The notes beneath the pieces are model-generated. The model saw only the letters and a list, made by a program, of their open reading frames with translations, ran no database searches and was not told where the DNA came from. 37,809 nucleotides of DNA from Sulfurospirillum sp. (GTDB taxonomy: Bacteria > Campylobacterota > Campylobacteria > Campylobacterales > Sulfurospirillaceae). Positions 11,797 to 22,426 of the stretch are shown here, one piece after another. The position numbers were made by a program, and so were the translations under genes. The stretch is taken from contig JAJOKG010000050.1 in assembly GCA_021206415.1 (NCBI GenBank), positions 1-37,809 of the forward strand, read 5' to 3'. Numbering within the stretch: the first letter of the stretch is position 1; every line of letters begins with the position of its first letter.

Positions 11797-11910
11797 ATGA
11801 AAGTACGACCTTCTGTAAAGAAGATGTGCGATAAATGTAAAGTGATTAAACGAAAAAATATCGTTAGAGTCATTTGCGTAAATCCAAAACATAAACAGAG
11901 ACAAGGATAA
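11797..11910 (+). CDS. rpmJ: 50S ribosomal protein L36 (zinc-binding type)
   Basis: [37 protein letters not shown], 37 aa; below ORF-track size cutoff. Confidence 0.97.
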   Translation: MKVRPSVKKMCDKCKVIKRKNIVRVICVNPKHKQRQG

Positions 11911-11912
11911 TC

Positions 11913-12281
11913 ATGGCAAGGATTGCAGGTGTAGACCTTCCAATGAAGAAAAGAGTAGAGTATGGTTTGACATACATCTATGGTATTGGTTTAACAAGTT
12001 CTAGAGCTATTTTAACAGCTACAGGAATTTCGTTTGATAAGAGAGTTCATGAGCTAAGTGAAGATGATGTTGCTGCGATTCGTAAAGAGATTCAAGCAGG
12101 TTACCAAGTAGAGGGTGATCTTCGTAAGAAAGTAGCGATGGATATTAAAGCTTTGATGGATATGGGAAGTTATAGAGGTCTTAGACATAGAAAAGGCTTG
12201 CCAGTTCGTGGTCAAAAAACAAAAACGAATGCGCGTACTCGAAAAGGTAAAAAACGCACCGTTGGCGCAAAAGCTAAATAA
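11913..12281 (+). CDS. rpsM: 30S ribosomal protein S13
   Basis: [26 protein letters not shown]...[28 protein letters not shown]. Confidence 0.98.
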   Translation: MARIAGVDLPMKKRVEYGLTYIYGIGLTSSRAILTATGISFDKRVHELSEDDVAAIRKEIQAGYQVEGDLRKKVAMDIKALMDMGSYRGLRHRKGLPVRGQKTKTNARTRKGKKRTVGAKAK

Positions 12282-12302
12282 CGAAGTCTCAAAGGGAAAC
12301 AG

Positions 12303-12695
12303 ATGGCAAAAAGAAAAGTAGTACGTAAAAAAGTTGTTAAGAAAAATATTGCGAAGGGTATTATTTATATCTCAGCAACATTTAATAACACTGTCGTAAC
12401 TGTAACTGATGAGATGGGAAATGTTATTGCTTGGAGTAGTGCAGGTAGTTTGGGCTTCAAAGGGAGTAAAAAATCAACTCCTTATGCTGCACAGCAAGCT
12501 GTAGAAGATGCTCTTACAAAAGCAAAAGAACATGGTCTCAAGGAAATCGGTATTAAAGTTCAAGGACCTGGCAGTGGTCGTGAAACAGCGGTAAAAAGTG
12601 CTGGTACAACAGAAGGTATTAAAGTCTCTTTCTTAAAAGACATTACACCTCTACCACACAATGGTTGTAGACCTCCAAAAAGAAGAAGAGTATAA
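12303..12695 (+). CDS. rpsK: 30S ribosomal protein S11
   Basis: [44 protein letters not shown]...[13 protein letters not shown]. Confidence 0.98.
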   Translation: MAKRKVVRKKVVKKNIAKGIIYISATFNNTVVTVTDEMGNVIAWSSAGSLGFKGSKKSTPYAAQQAVEDALTKAKEHGLKEIGIKVQGPGSGRETAVKSAGTTEGIKVSFLKDITPLPHNGCRPPKRRRV

Positions 12696-12770
12696 TTCTA
12701 ACTTTTGGAATTTACTTTTTAAGAGAAACAGAATAAATTTTTTCGTTTATGCAATAGATTAGGAGAAAAA

Positions 12771-13397
12771 ATGGCAAGATATAGAGGACCAGTCGAAAAG
12801 CTTGAAAGAAGACTTGGTGTCAGCTTAGCCCTTAAAGGTGAGCGCAGACTTGCTGGTAAAAGCGCATTAGATAAGCGACCATATGCACCAGGTCAACATG
12901 GACAAAGAAGAGCAAAAATTAGTGAGTATGGACTTCAATTAAGAGAGAAGCAAAAAGCTAAATTTATGTATGGAGTTTCTGAAAAACAATTCAGACGTAT
13001 TTTTGACGAAGCAGCAAGAAAAGAAGGCAATACAGGTATTAACTTAGTGCTTCTTATTGAAAGAAGACTTGATAATGTTGTCTATCGAATGGGTTTTGCT
13101 ACAACCAGAAGATTTGCTCGTCAGTTAGTCACTCATGGTCATATATTAGTGAATGGTAGTAAAGTTGATATCCCTTCCTATATTGTACGTGCAGGTGATA
13201 AAGTTGAGGTTTGTGAAAAATCTAAAAATAATCCTCAAGTTAAAAGAGCACTAGAGTTAACACAACAAACTGGTATAGCTCCATGGGTTGATGTTGAAAG
13301 AGAAAAAGCAATGGGTATTTTTACACGAATCCCAGAGAGAGAAGAAGTAGTTATTCCGGTTGAAGAAAGATTAATCGTTGAGCTATACTCTAAATAA
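12771..13397 (+). CDS. rpsD: 30S ribosomal protein S4
   Basis: [26 protein letters not shown]...[32 protein letters not shown]. Confidence 0.98.
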   Translation: MARYRGPVEKLERRLGVSLALKGERRLAGKSALDKRPYAPGQHGQRRAKISEYGLQLREKQKAKFMYGVSEKQFRRIFDEAARKEGNTGINLVLLIERRLDNVVYRMGFATTRRFARQLVTHGHILVNGSKVDIPSYIVRAGDKVEVCEKSKNNPQVKRALELTQQTGIAPWVDVEREKAMGIFTRIPEREEVVIPVEERLIVELYSK

Positions 13398-13412
13398 TTA
13401 AGTAGGTAGCAT

Positions 13413-14411
13413 ATGAAAAAAATCAATACATCAGCTTACATGCCAACTGAGATTGAGGTCGAAAATATTTCGGCAAATAAAGTTCAAATTAGTGCATATC
13501 CATTTGAATCTGGTTTTGCTGTAACATTGGCCCATCCTTTACGAAGACTTCTTTTAAGTAGTACTGTAGGATCGGCACCGACGGCTGTAAAGATTGAGGG
13601 CGTAACCCATGAATTTGATAGCATGCGTGGTATGCTTGAAGATGTTGCTCTTTTTATTATTAATCTTAAAAATATTCGCTTTAAAATTAAAGGCGATGAG
13701 AAACGTATAGAAGTGAACTACTCTTTTTCTGGACCACGGGAAATTAAAGGAAGTGATCTCGCTAATGCACAGGTTGAAATTGTTACCCCAGATACTTATT
13801 TGGCAACAATCAATGAAGATGCAGAGCTTAATTTTTCTTTGATTCTTGAAAAAGGAATTGGTTACGTTCCAAGTGAAAATACACGAGATTTAGTGGGTGA
13901 TGATTATATTGCACTCGATGCTTTTTTTTACTCCTGTTAAAAGAGCTGTTTATGATATAGAGAATGTTTTAGTTGAAGATAATCCAAATTATGAAAAAAA
14001 TTGTTTTTACAATTGAAACAGATGGACTTGTCTCTCCAATTGAAGCGTTTAAAAATTCGCTTGAGGCTATGTACGCTCAGATGTCAGTATTTAATGGTAT
14101 CTTAGATATAGCCGTTATTCCAAAGAGTGAAAGTTCTAATGAAGATGTTGAACTTGGAAAACTACTACAAAAGTGTTGAGGAGTTAAATCTCAGTGCGCG
14201 TAGTTTTAATTGTTTAGATAGAGCAGAGGTTAAGTATATTGGCGAACTTTCTCTTATGAGTGAAACAGAGTTGAAAGACCTTAAAAATCTAGGCAAAAAA
14301 TCGTTAGAAGAGATCAGACAAGTCATGGAAGAGAGTGGTTATCCAGTAGGGTATAACTTTTCTGAAGAGACAGCAAGTTTGCTCAAGAAAAAAATGAGAT
14401 TAAATTACTGA
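13413..14411 (+). CDS. rpoA: DNA-directed RNA polymerase subunit alpha (three apparent frameshifts near 13922-13929, 13994-14000, 14168-14171)
   Basis: ORFs 13413-13940, 13973-14179 and 14127-14411 join into one RpoA; alpha-[48 protein letters not shown]. Confidence 0.95.
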
Positions 14412-14430
14412 AGCCAACGAGGGTTAATTT

Positions 14431-14781
14431 ATGAGACATAAGCATGGATATAGAAAGCTTGGTCGTACTTCATCACACAGAGCAGCGTTGTTGAAGAACT
14501 TGGCTATAGCTGTTATTAAATATGAGAAAATCGAGACAACACTTCCTAAAGCTAAAGAGCTTAGAGGATATGTTGAAAAATTGATTACAAAAGCTGGAGT
14601 TGGTGGTGATCACGCTCATAAAACAGTTTTTGCGGCACTTCAAGATAAAGAGTGTACCAAAAAACTTGTGAATGAAATTGCCCCTAAATATGTTGAAAGA
14701 AACGGTGGTTACACACGTATTATTAAAACACGTATTAGAAAAGGCGATGCTGCGCCAATGGCGTTTTTAGAGCTCGTTTAA
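14431..14781 (+). CDS. rplQ: 50S ribosomal protein L17
   Basis: [53 protein letters not shown]. Confidence 0.98.
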   Translation: MRHKHGYRKLGRTSSHRAALLKNLAIAVIKYEKIETTLPKAKELRGYVEKLITKAGVGGDHAHKTVFAALQDKECTKKLVNEIAPKYVERNGGYTRIIKTRIRKGDAAPMAFLELV

Positions 14782-14788
14782 TTCTTTT

Positions 14789-14817
14789 ATTTGGGAACTT
14801 TATGTTCCCAAATTTTC
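14789..14817 (+). terminator. Rho-independent terminator of the ribosomal supercluster
   Basis: Perfect 10-bp stem ATTTGGGAAC / GTTCCCAAAT, loop TTTAT, followed by a T-rich run, directly after the rplQ stop. Confidence 0.85.
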
Positions 14818-14925
14818 TTAAAAATTAAAATTTTTTTTACTTCTTTCTTTTCTTCTTTCCTCTTAAATTAAGTCACTTTTAACGCAAACTATTGTTAAAT
14901 TAGCTACTTTGCTATAGGAGAATAT

Positions 14926-15207
14926 ATGATACCATTTAGTGACGAAGAGCTACTTCCTGCTGTTGAAAAATCACTTGAAAAAATTAAACCAATGTTAGCG
15001 TTAGATGGTGGTGGATTGACATTGCTTGGAATAAAAAACGGTCATGTTTTTGTTCAGTTACAAGGTGCTTGTCAAGGATGTGCATCGAGTGGCCAAACTT
15101 TAAAATATGGGGTAGAGCGTCAATTAAGAATTGATATTCATCCCGAGCTTGAGGTTGTAAATATTTTACCCGGAATGGAAGACGAGTTTGAATCATTTGG
15201 AGAGTAA
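14926..15207 (+). CDS. NifU-like C-terminal domain Fe-S scaffold protein
   Basis: MLALDGGGLTLLGIKNGHVFVQLQGACQGCASSGQTLKYGVERQLR with CxxC, NifU C-terminal domain. Confidence 0.88.
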   Translation: MIPFSDEELLPAVEKSLEKIKPMLALDGGGLTLLGIKNGHVFVQLQGACQGCASSGQTLKYGVERQLRIDIHPELEVVNILPGMEDEFESFGE

Positions 15208-15772
15208 TGAACGAGTATATAAAAAAAGGTATTGAAAAATTTTATGAAAAAAACTTTAGGGAGGCAATGTTTCAGTTTTCATTGGCATTAAGTGAGCAGC
15301 CAGATGCAAAAGAAGCACGGATTGGTGCTATTTTATCTGATATGGCTATGCATAATGAAGAACAAGCAGTAGCTCTTTTTTGAATATTATCTTTTTACAA
15401 AAGAACATGGTTCTGAAGATATTGAAGAAGCCATTGAAGAGATTATAAATTCGGTTGAAAAAAAATAGTGAAAAAATCGCACATTTATTTAAGCAAGGTG
15501 ATTTAGAAAGCCGTATTAATGCAGAAAATGGTATTAAATATGAAGATTTTTTGACACTTATTGAATCTCGTGGGAGTTTCAAAGAAGCTTTTGAAGATAT
15601 TATGTTTTCAACAAAGGTTATTATTTCTAAAAAAGAAGATTTCGTTGATTTTTTAAGCAAGTTAATCGAAAATGGTTTTAGAGAAATGTCATTAAATTAT
15701 CTTGAAAGTGCTGTTACACTTTTCCCCAATGATGAACAGCTTTTATCACTCATCAAAAAAGTACAAAAATAG
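15207..15772 (+). CDS. TPR-like hypothetical protein (two apparent frameshifts near 15376-15382 and 15461-15468)
   Basis: Reconstructed MNEYIKKGIEKFYEKNFREAMFQFSLALSEQPDAKEARIGAILSDMAMHNEEQAVALF..EYYLFTKEHGSEDIEEAIEEIINSVEK..NSEKIAHLFKQGDLESRINAENG; ATG overlaps the preceding stop. Confidence 0.65.
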
Positions 15773-15783
15773 GGAGTTAGCCC

Positions 15784-17098
15784 TTGAAAATAGAGCTTCA
15801 AAATTGTAATCCGTTTTTACATGTAACGGATAATTCTAGTGAATGTGATGCAAACACTATTTTTCTTTTAACAGATCAAAATGTATCTTATGAAAAAAGT
15901 GCCTCTGAAAAAGGATGTAAGAAGGTTATCACTGCTAAAGAGTGTTTAACCCTTTTAGGTATTGAGGGAAAGATTAAAATTATTGGTATTACGGGTACTA
16001 ACGGTAAAACGACTACAGCTGCAGCTATTTATTCCATCTTACTTGATTTAGGAAAAAAAGTAGGGTTGCTAAGGAACACGTGGTTGTTTTATTAATGACG
16101 TGCGTATTGAAGAGAAGAGTTTAACGACTCCTCCTATTTTGCAAACGATTAAAAATTTAAAAATGGCAGTAGCGCAAGGATGTGAATATTTTGTGATGGA
16201 AGTAAGCTCACATGCGATTGCTCAAAATCGTATTGATGGACTCTCTTTTGCGCTGAAGATTTTAACCAATGTGACGCAAGATCATTTAGATTTTCATAAG
16301 AGTATTGATGAATATATCGCTGTGAAAAGCCGTTTTTTCGAAGATGAAAGTTTGAAACTGATCAATAAAGATGAACGTAATATCCGCTTTAATCGTACCA
16401 ATGCTATGAGTTATGGTATTGAACATCCTGCAACCTATAAAATTTTAGCCTATTCACTAAGCGAAGGGATCAGTGCTGCTGTCTCGAAAATTGACAAAGT
16501 GTACGAGTTTGAATCATCCATGCATGGTTTTTTTAATCTTTATAATCTTCTAGGTGCGATAAGTGCTGTTGATATGTTAGGTGTGGCAGGCATGGATGAG
16601 ATTTGTGCGGCAGTTTCACATTTTGGTGGTGTGGAAGGGCGTATGCAAGTGGTTTCACAAGAACCCTTAGTCATTGTTGATTTTGCGCACACTCCTGATG
16701 GGATGGAAAAAGTTTTAGAGAGTATCAAAGAGCGTGATATTATTGTTGTCTTTGGTGCAGGGGGTGATAGGGATCGAACGAAGCGCCCTAAAATGGGAGC
16801 TATGGCTGAGCGTTATGCTAAAAAAATTATCGTAACGAGTGATAACCCTCGCTCAGAAGAGCCTCAGTCTATTATTGATGAGATTTTAAGCGGTATGCAA
16901 CGCAAAGAATCTTTACATGTAAAGGTAGATCGCTATGAAGCTATTGAGCAAGCACTTTTGATGCAAGAAAGCAATGATGTGGTGCTTATTTTGGGTAAAG
17001 GTGATGAAACCTATCAAGAAATTGCAGGGGTAAAACATCCTTTTGATGATCGAGTGGTTGTGCGTGAAATACTTGCACGATGGGCTAAGCAAAAATAG
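15784..17098 (+). CDS. murE: UDP-N-acetylmuramoyl-tripeptide synthetase MurE (frameshift near 16054-16080)
   Basis: [23 protein letters not shown] (Mur ligase P-loop), [63 protein letters not shown]. Confidence 0.94.
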
Positions 17099-17140
17099 GA
17101 TAAAATAAAAAAATTTCTTAACTTTATGAGGTAATAAGCG

Positions 17141-17506
17141 ATGACGCTGGAGATGTTATACAGTAAAATTCACAGAGCCACGGTCACGGATGCGAATTTA
17201 AACTATGTTGGATCTATTACGATTGATAAAGAGTTAATAGAAGCTTCCAATTTAAAAGTGGGTCAAAAAGTAGAAGTGGTGAATATTAACAACGGTGAGC
17301 GCTTTACGACGTATGTTATTGAGGGCAAAGCAGGCGAAAAGGATATTTGCCTCAATGGAGCTGCCGCTAGAAAGGCACATATTGGGGATAAAATTATTAT
17401 TATTGCTTATGCGCATTTGAATGAGGATGAAATAAAAACATTTAAACCAACGGTCCTATTAGTCGATGAGAACAATGCGATGGTTGAAGTAAGAGACTAT
17501 ATCTGA
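17141..17506 (+). CDS. panD: Aspartate 1-decarboxylase
   Basis: [25 protein letters not shown]...[27 protein letters not shown]. Confidence 0.96.
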   Translation: MTLEMLYSKIHRATVTDANLNYVGSITIDKELIEASNLKVGQKVEVVNINNGERFTTYVIEGKAGEKDICLNGAAARKAHIGDKIIIIAYAHLNEDEIKTFKPTVLLVDENNAMVEVRDYI

Positions 17507-17822
17507 TGTTTGAAAATTTTGATTTATCTAAAATGGGTGCTATGCTTGAAGAGGCACAAAAAGAAGCGCAAAAGATGCAAGAAGAGGCGAGCAATAAAGA
17601 GTTTACAGCCAAAAGTGGTGGTGGACTTGTGAGTGTGAGCATGAATGGTAATGGTGAGGTGATTGATATTACTATTGATGATTCATTGCTTGATGATAAA
17701 GAGTCATTACAAATTCTTCTCATGAGTGCAACAATGATGCTACAAAAATGGTAGAAGATAATAAAAAACTGGCAACAAACCAAATGCTTTCTCGTTTTGG
17801 AGGCTTTGGCATAAAGCCATAA
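17506..17822 (+). CDS. YbaB/EbfC family nucleoid-associated protein (frameshift near 17733-17747)
   Basis: [72 protein letters not shown]...[24 protein letters not shown]. Confidence 0.85.
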
Positions 17823-17831
17823 GGAGCGTGA

Positions 17832-18908
17832 GTGAAACGTATTAGTCTTTTTTTTTCTTATAGTGTCGTGTATGCTTTTTGCAGCGGATGCTCCCATTGT
17901 TGCGAATAAAGCAGAGTTTGTTTATCCTGATTTTTCACAGTGTTATGAAAAAAACAAGGCTTCTATTGTCTATTTTGGAAACACCCGAGCGATTGCTTTG
18001 AGTGAAAAGTATGCGGTTGCGTATTCTAAAGAAAAGCCCAGCGTTGCTTATGCCAAATATGATTACCTTTCTCATCTCTATCTTTTTGAATCACAAAAAC
18101 CTTTAATACCCATGAAACTAAAAGCGACATCTGAATTAAAATTAGGGGAATGGCTTGGAAGTATGACGGATAAGTCAATTGTGGCTGTCAATGCTGCAAA
18201 AATAGGAAAAAGTGCCAATGAATTTTTTGAATTCGGAGGCATAGGGGAAGTCAATGCCATTGTGGGTGGTTTGTGCTGTGAAATGTATGGCTTAGGTGTG
18301 GGCGATAAATTTTTTATTGGTAGTGAAGCACTAGAGCAGTTTATGCAAGGAAAAATGGCTTCATTTGCAGAACTTGGAGTACGGGTTGTCGATGGTAATG
18401 AAAGTGTGGTGGTTGACTTTGTGGATCCAAATTTTAAAGAAGCACGCTTGAAAGTGGGTGATAAAATCACACTTTTAAATGGCAAAAAAGTTTCCAATGT
18501 GAATGAATTTAGCGAAGCTTTGAAAAGTTTTAAGGATTTAAGTAAAGTCAGTGCACAAATTCAACGTGATAATGCATGGATTGAAGAGAATATTTTAGCG
18601 CCTAAAGTTTCACCTAAAAAAAGTTGAAACACCTAAAGTGAAAAAAAACGCCTCTATCCAAAAAAGAGAGTTATTTGCAAACCAAAGGGTTTAAATTTGA
18701 TAATGACTTGAAGATCACTCATATTGCGCGAGGTTCTTTTGCTGAAAAAAGTGGTCTTAAAATTGGAGATCATTTGATGCAAATTGACAGAACACCGATT
18801 GATCGTCTATCTGACGCAGATGCTTATTTGTTAAAGCATCGTAATCGTGATATGAGTTTATTGTTTGAGCGTGATGATTTTCAGTTTTTTGTTACTTTAA
18901 AACGTTAA
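17832..18908 (+). CDS. Secreted PDZ-domain protein (frameshifts near 17852-17860 and 18616-18625)
   Basis: GTG start with signal-like MKRISLFFS...SCMLFAADA; two PDZ-like segments (RLKVGDKITLLNGKKVSNVNEFSEAL; HIARGSFAEKSGLKIGDHLMQIDRTPIDRL). Confidence 0.75.
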
Positions 18909-18918
18909 AAGGGATAGT

Positions 18919-19779
18919 TTGAGTTCTAAAGTTTTAGTTGAAAAATTTGAAGCTTTTTTAAAAAAAGAGCTTCCTGTCATAGAGAGCTTTCACCCTCATT
19001 TTAATGACGCTTTGAGTGAAATGCTAAATGTTGGAGGTAAACGTTTTCGTCCTCTTTTGCTCTTAAGTGTTGTTGAATCTTCTTCTCCTTTATTGCTTGA
19101 AAATGCTTTACATGTAAGTTTGGGCTTAGAGATGATGCATACGTATTCATTGATTCATGATGATCTTCCTTGTATGGATAATGCAGCCCTAAGACGCGGT
19201 CATCCAACGTTACATGTAAGTTATGATGAAACGACTGCTGTGTTAGTTGGTGATGCGCTTAATACCCATGCTTTTTATAGAATCGCTAATGCCCCTTTAA
19301 GTGCAGAAACTAAGATTAAGCTCGTTTCTATTCTCTCGGGCGATGCTGGAATTTATGGCATGGTTTTAGGGCAAGCGATTGATTGTTTTTTTGAAGATAA
19401 ACGTTTAGATGTGGAACAGCTAAGCTTTTTACATGTACATAAAACAGCCAAACTTATTGCGGCATCTCTTCTTATGGGAGCGGTTATTTGCGAATTAGAT
19501 AAGGCAACACAAGAAACACTGTACCAATTTGGATTGAAATTAGGGCTTTTGTTTCAAGTGCAAGATGACATTATTGATGCCACATTGAGCCCTGAAGAAG
19601 CGGGAAAACCGACTCAAAATGATAGCCATAAAAACTCCTTTGTGAATCTTTTAGGGTTAGAGGGTGCTGTAATGGAAAAAGAGAAACTTTTACGTGAGTT
19701 AGAAGAGGGATTGCATACGCTTGAAAGGCCTTTGGCGCAAAGACTTCAAGGTATTATGAATGATTATTTTAAAGTTTGA
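18919..19779 (+). CDS. ispA: Polyprenyl synthetase (farnesyl/geranylgeranyl diphosphate synthase)
   Basis: GGKRFRPLLLLS, MMHTYSLIHDDLPCMDNAALRRGHPTLH (first Asp-rich motif), FQVQDDIIDAT (second). Confidence 0.93.
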   Translation: MSSKVLVEKFEAFLKKELPVIESFHPHFNDALSEMLNVGGKRFRPLLLLSVVESSSPLLLENALHVSLGLEMMHTYSLIHDDLPCMDNAALRRGHPTLHVSYDETTAVLVGDALNTHAFYRIANAPLSAETKIKLVSILSGDAGIYGMVLGQAIDCFFEDKRLDVEQLSFLHVHKTAKLIAASLLMGAVICELDKATQETLYQFGLKLGLLFQVQDDIIDATLSPEEAGKPTQNDSHKNSFVNLLGLEGAVMEKEKLLRELEEGLHTLERPLAQRLQGIMNDYFKV

Positions 19780-19792
19780 TTGAGGAATAGAA

Positions 19793-21763
19793 ATGGAAAA
19801 TAAAACGTTATTAAAAAAACAAGCTGATACGATACGATTTTTAGCAGCAGATATGGTGCAACGTGCCAATAGTGGACATCCAGGTGCACCGATGGGACTT
19901 GCTGATATTGTGACTATTTTGGCTAGACATATTCATCATAATCCTAAAAATCCAAAATGGATGAATCGTGATCGTCTTATTTTTAGTGGTGGACATGCCT
20001 CAGCGCTTGTTTATTCATTTTTACATTTGAGTGGATATGATTTAAGCATTGAAGATTTAAAAAATTTTAGACAATTAGGTAGCAAAACACCAGGACACCC
20101 AGAATACGGTGACGTGCCAGGTGTGGAAGTCACAACAGGTCCTTTGGGACAGGGAATTTCTAATGCGGTTGGTTTTGCAATGGCGGCAAAATATGCTGCG
20201 AATATTTTGAACAAACCTAGCGCAGAAGTGATATCTCATAAAGTTTATTGTTTGTGTGGTGATGGTGATCTTCAAGAAGGCATTAGTTATGAAGCGTGTT
20301 CTTTGGCGGGGCATTTAGGCTTGGATAATTTAGTGGTGATTTATGATAGCAATGCTATTACCATTGAAGGCGATACTTCTATTGCATGGAGTGAAGATGT
20401 TAAACATCGTTTTGAAGCGCAAGGGTGGGAAGTCTCTCGTATTGATGGTCACAATTATGATGAAATTAATGCCGTTTTAGAGCAAGCAAAAGCGCAAACA
20501 AAACCCTATTTGATTATTGCAGATACGATTATTGCTAAAGGTGCGTGTGAGATGGAAGGAAGCCATCATGCGCATGGAGCACCTTTGGGATGTGAAGAGA
20601 TTAAAAATGCAAAAATTAAAGCAGGGTTTGACCCAGAGTTAAGTTTTGTGGTCGATGAAGATGTTAAAGCACGTTTTAGTTGTGCCCTTGAAAAAGGAGA
20701 CCTTGCAGAAGCGCAATGGAATGCTTTCATTAAAAATAGCCTCACTCCTGAGCAAAAAGAACTTTTTGAAGCCCTTTTAAATCCTGATTTTTCAAAAATT
20801 GAGTGGCCTTTGTTTGAAAGTGATGTGGCAACACGTGATAGTAATGGAAAGATTCTCAATGCGATTGCCAAAGCCATTCCTAGCTTTTTGGGAGGAAGTG
20901 CCGATTTAGGACCTTCCAATAAAAGTGAATTAGCAGGCATGGGAGATTTTCCATATGGGCGCAATATGCACTTTGGTATTCGTGAACATGCTATGGGGGC
21001 GATTGTGAACTCGTTTGCTTTGTATGGGCTTTTTATCCCTTATGGCGCAACTTTTTTTATCTTCAGTGATTATATGAAGCCTTCTGTTCGTCTCGCAGCG
21101 CTTATGAAACTGAAAAACTTTTATATCTGGACGCACGATAGCATTGGCGTGGGTGAAGATGGTCCAACGCATCAGCCGATTGAGCAACTCAGTCAATTTA
21201 GAGCACTTCCTAATTTTTATGTGTATCGTCCATGTGATGGTAGAGAAAATGTAAAAGCGTGGCAAAAAGCCCTTCGTATGCAAGCACCTGCTGCGTTTGT
21301 TTGCTCTCGTCAAAAACTTAAAGCGTTGAAAGATGAGAGAGTCTATGGGGATGTGGAAAATGGGGGGTATTTACTCACAAAACGAGACCATGCCAGTGTC
21401 ACGTTGATGGCTAGTGGTAGTGAAGTTTATCTTGCGCTCCAAGTGGGTTGTCGTTTGGAAAAATTGGGTGTGAATGCCAACATTGTTAGTGTCCCTTGTT
21501 TTGATTTATTGGTTGAACAAGAAAAAGTATACATTGAAACAATTATTGATCCTAAAACGAAAGTGGTTGCTATTGAAGCGAGCGCGGGTAATGAGTGGTA
21601 TCGCTATGCGGATGAGGTTATTGGTATGAAACGTTTTGGCGCAAGTGCTCCCGCTGAGTTGTTATTTGAAAAATTTGGACTTACTCCTGAGGGTGTTACA
21701 AAAACAGTGTGTGGATTTTTAAATATTTCATATGAAAATGTCGGTGTGGATTGTAAGCAGTAA
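19793..21763 (+). CDS. tkt: Transketolase
   Basis: 656 aa; ADMVQRANSGHPGAPMGLADI, TTGPLGQGISNAVGFAMAAK, GDGDLQEGISYEA, FGIREHAMGAIVNSFALYG, SIGVGEDGPTHQPIEQL. Confidence 0.97.
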   Translation: MENKTLLKKQADTIRFLAADMVQRANSGHPGAPMGLADIVTILARHIHHNPKNPKWMNRDRLIFSGGHASALVYSFLHLSGYDLSIEDLKNFRQLGSKTPGHPEYGDVPGVEVTTGPLGQGISNAVGFAMAAKYAANILNKPSAEVISHKVYCLCGDGDLQEGISYEACSLAGHLGLDNLVVIYDSNAITIEGDTSIAWSEDVKHRFEAQGWEVSRIDGHNYDEINAVLEQAKAQTKPYLIIADTIIAKGACEMEGSHHAHGAPLGCEEIKNAKIKAGFDPELSFVVDEDVKARFSCALEKGDLAEAQWNAFIKNSLTPEQKELFEALLNPDFSKIEWPLFESDVATRDSNGKILNAIAKAIPSFLGGSADLGPSNKSELAGMGDFPYGRNMHFGIREHAMGAIVNSFALYGLFIPYGATFFIFSDYMKPSVRLAALMKLKNFYIWTHDSIGVGEDGPTHQPIEQLSQFRALPNFYVYRPCDGRENVKAWQKALRMQAPAAFVCSRQKLKALKDERVYGDVENGGYLLTKRDHASVTLMASGSEVYLALQVGCRLEKLGVNANIVSVPCFDLLVEQEKVYIETIIDPKTKVVAIEASAGNEWYRYADEVIGMKRFGASAPAELLFEKFGLTPEGVTKTVCGFLNISYENVGVDCKQ

Positions 21764-21765
21764 GT

Positions 21766-22422
21766 ATGGAAAAAGTCATTATTTTTGATTTAGATGGCAC
21801 CCTTTTAGATACACTTGAAGATATTGCGATCAGTGCAAATTTTGCGCTGACACAATTGGGTTTTGAACCACAAGAGACTCAAAAGTATCGTTATTTTGTC
21901 GGTGAGGGCGTCTTTAAGCTTTTTGAGAATATTTTTGCCGCTCATCCTCAAAGCACAGAGACAATTCAAAAAGCGGTAACGTTGTTTGAATCACATTATG
22001 CGAAGCAGTTTAATCAAAATACGAAGTTATATGAGGGGGTTAGCAAACTGCTGACTTTCCTTCAAACGCGCGGTTTTAAAATGGCCATTCTCTCCAATAA
22101 ACCAGATAGTTTTACTAAAATGTGCGCGGTTAAATATTTACGTCAATGGCACTTTGAAAGGGTCTTTGGTATTCGAGAAGGTGTACCACGAAAGCCTGAT
22201 CCTAGCGCTGCTTTAGAGATTTGTGAATCTTTACATGTAAAGCCTGAAGCGTGTTATTATTTGGGCGATACGATGATTGATATGCAAACAGCCAATCGTG
22301 CTGGTATGATGGCTATTGGTGCTTTGTGGGGATTTAGAGATGAAGATGAGCTTTTAGCGCATGGGGCAAAACAGATTGCAAAAACACCCAGCGAGGTGAT
22401 TAAACTCCTCGCTGAAGTGTGA
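21766..22422 (+). CDS. gph: HAD-family phosphoglycolate phosphatase-like hydrolase
   Basis: MEKVIIFDLDGTLLDTLEDIAISAN, FKMAILSNKPDSFT, YYLGDTMIDMQTANRAGM. Confidence 0.88.
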   Translation: MEKVIIFDLDGTLLDTLEDIAISANFALTQLGFEPQETQKYRYFVGEGVFKLFENIFAAHPQSTETIQKAVTLFESHYAKQFNQNTKLYEGVSKLLTFLQTRGFKMAILSNKPDSFTKMCAVKYLRQWHFERVFGIREGVPRKPDPSAALEICESLHVKPEACYYLGDTMIDMQTANRAGMMAIGALWGFRDEDELLAHGAKQIAKTPSEVIKLLAEV

Positions 22423-22426
22423 TGAA

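Noticed and set aside
13413-14411. Interpretation of split rpoA as a pseudogene or as separate subunits
   Set aside because: rpoA is essential and the three segments join into one normal protein after single-base corrections at homopolymers.
18078-18497. 139-aa minus-strand ORF opposite the PDZ gene
   Set aside because: Antisense shadow ORF; the plus-strand protein has coherent PDZ features.
20566-21313. Minus-strand ORFs (132 and 127 aa) opposite tkt
   Set aside because: Antisense to transketolase motifs; no independent support.
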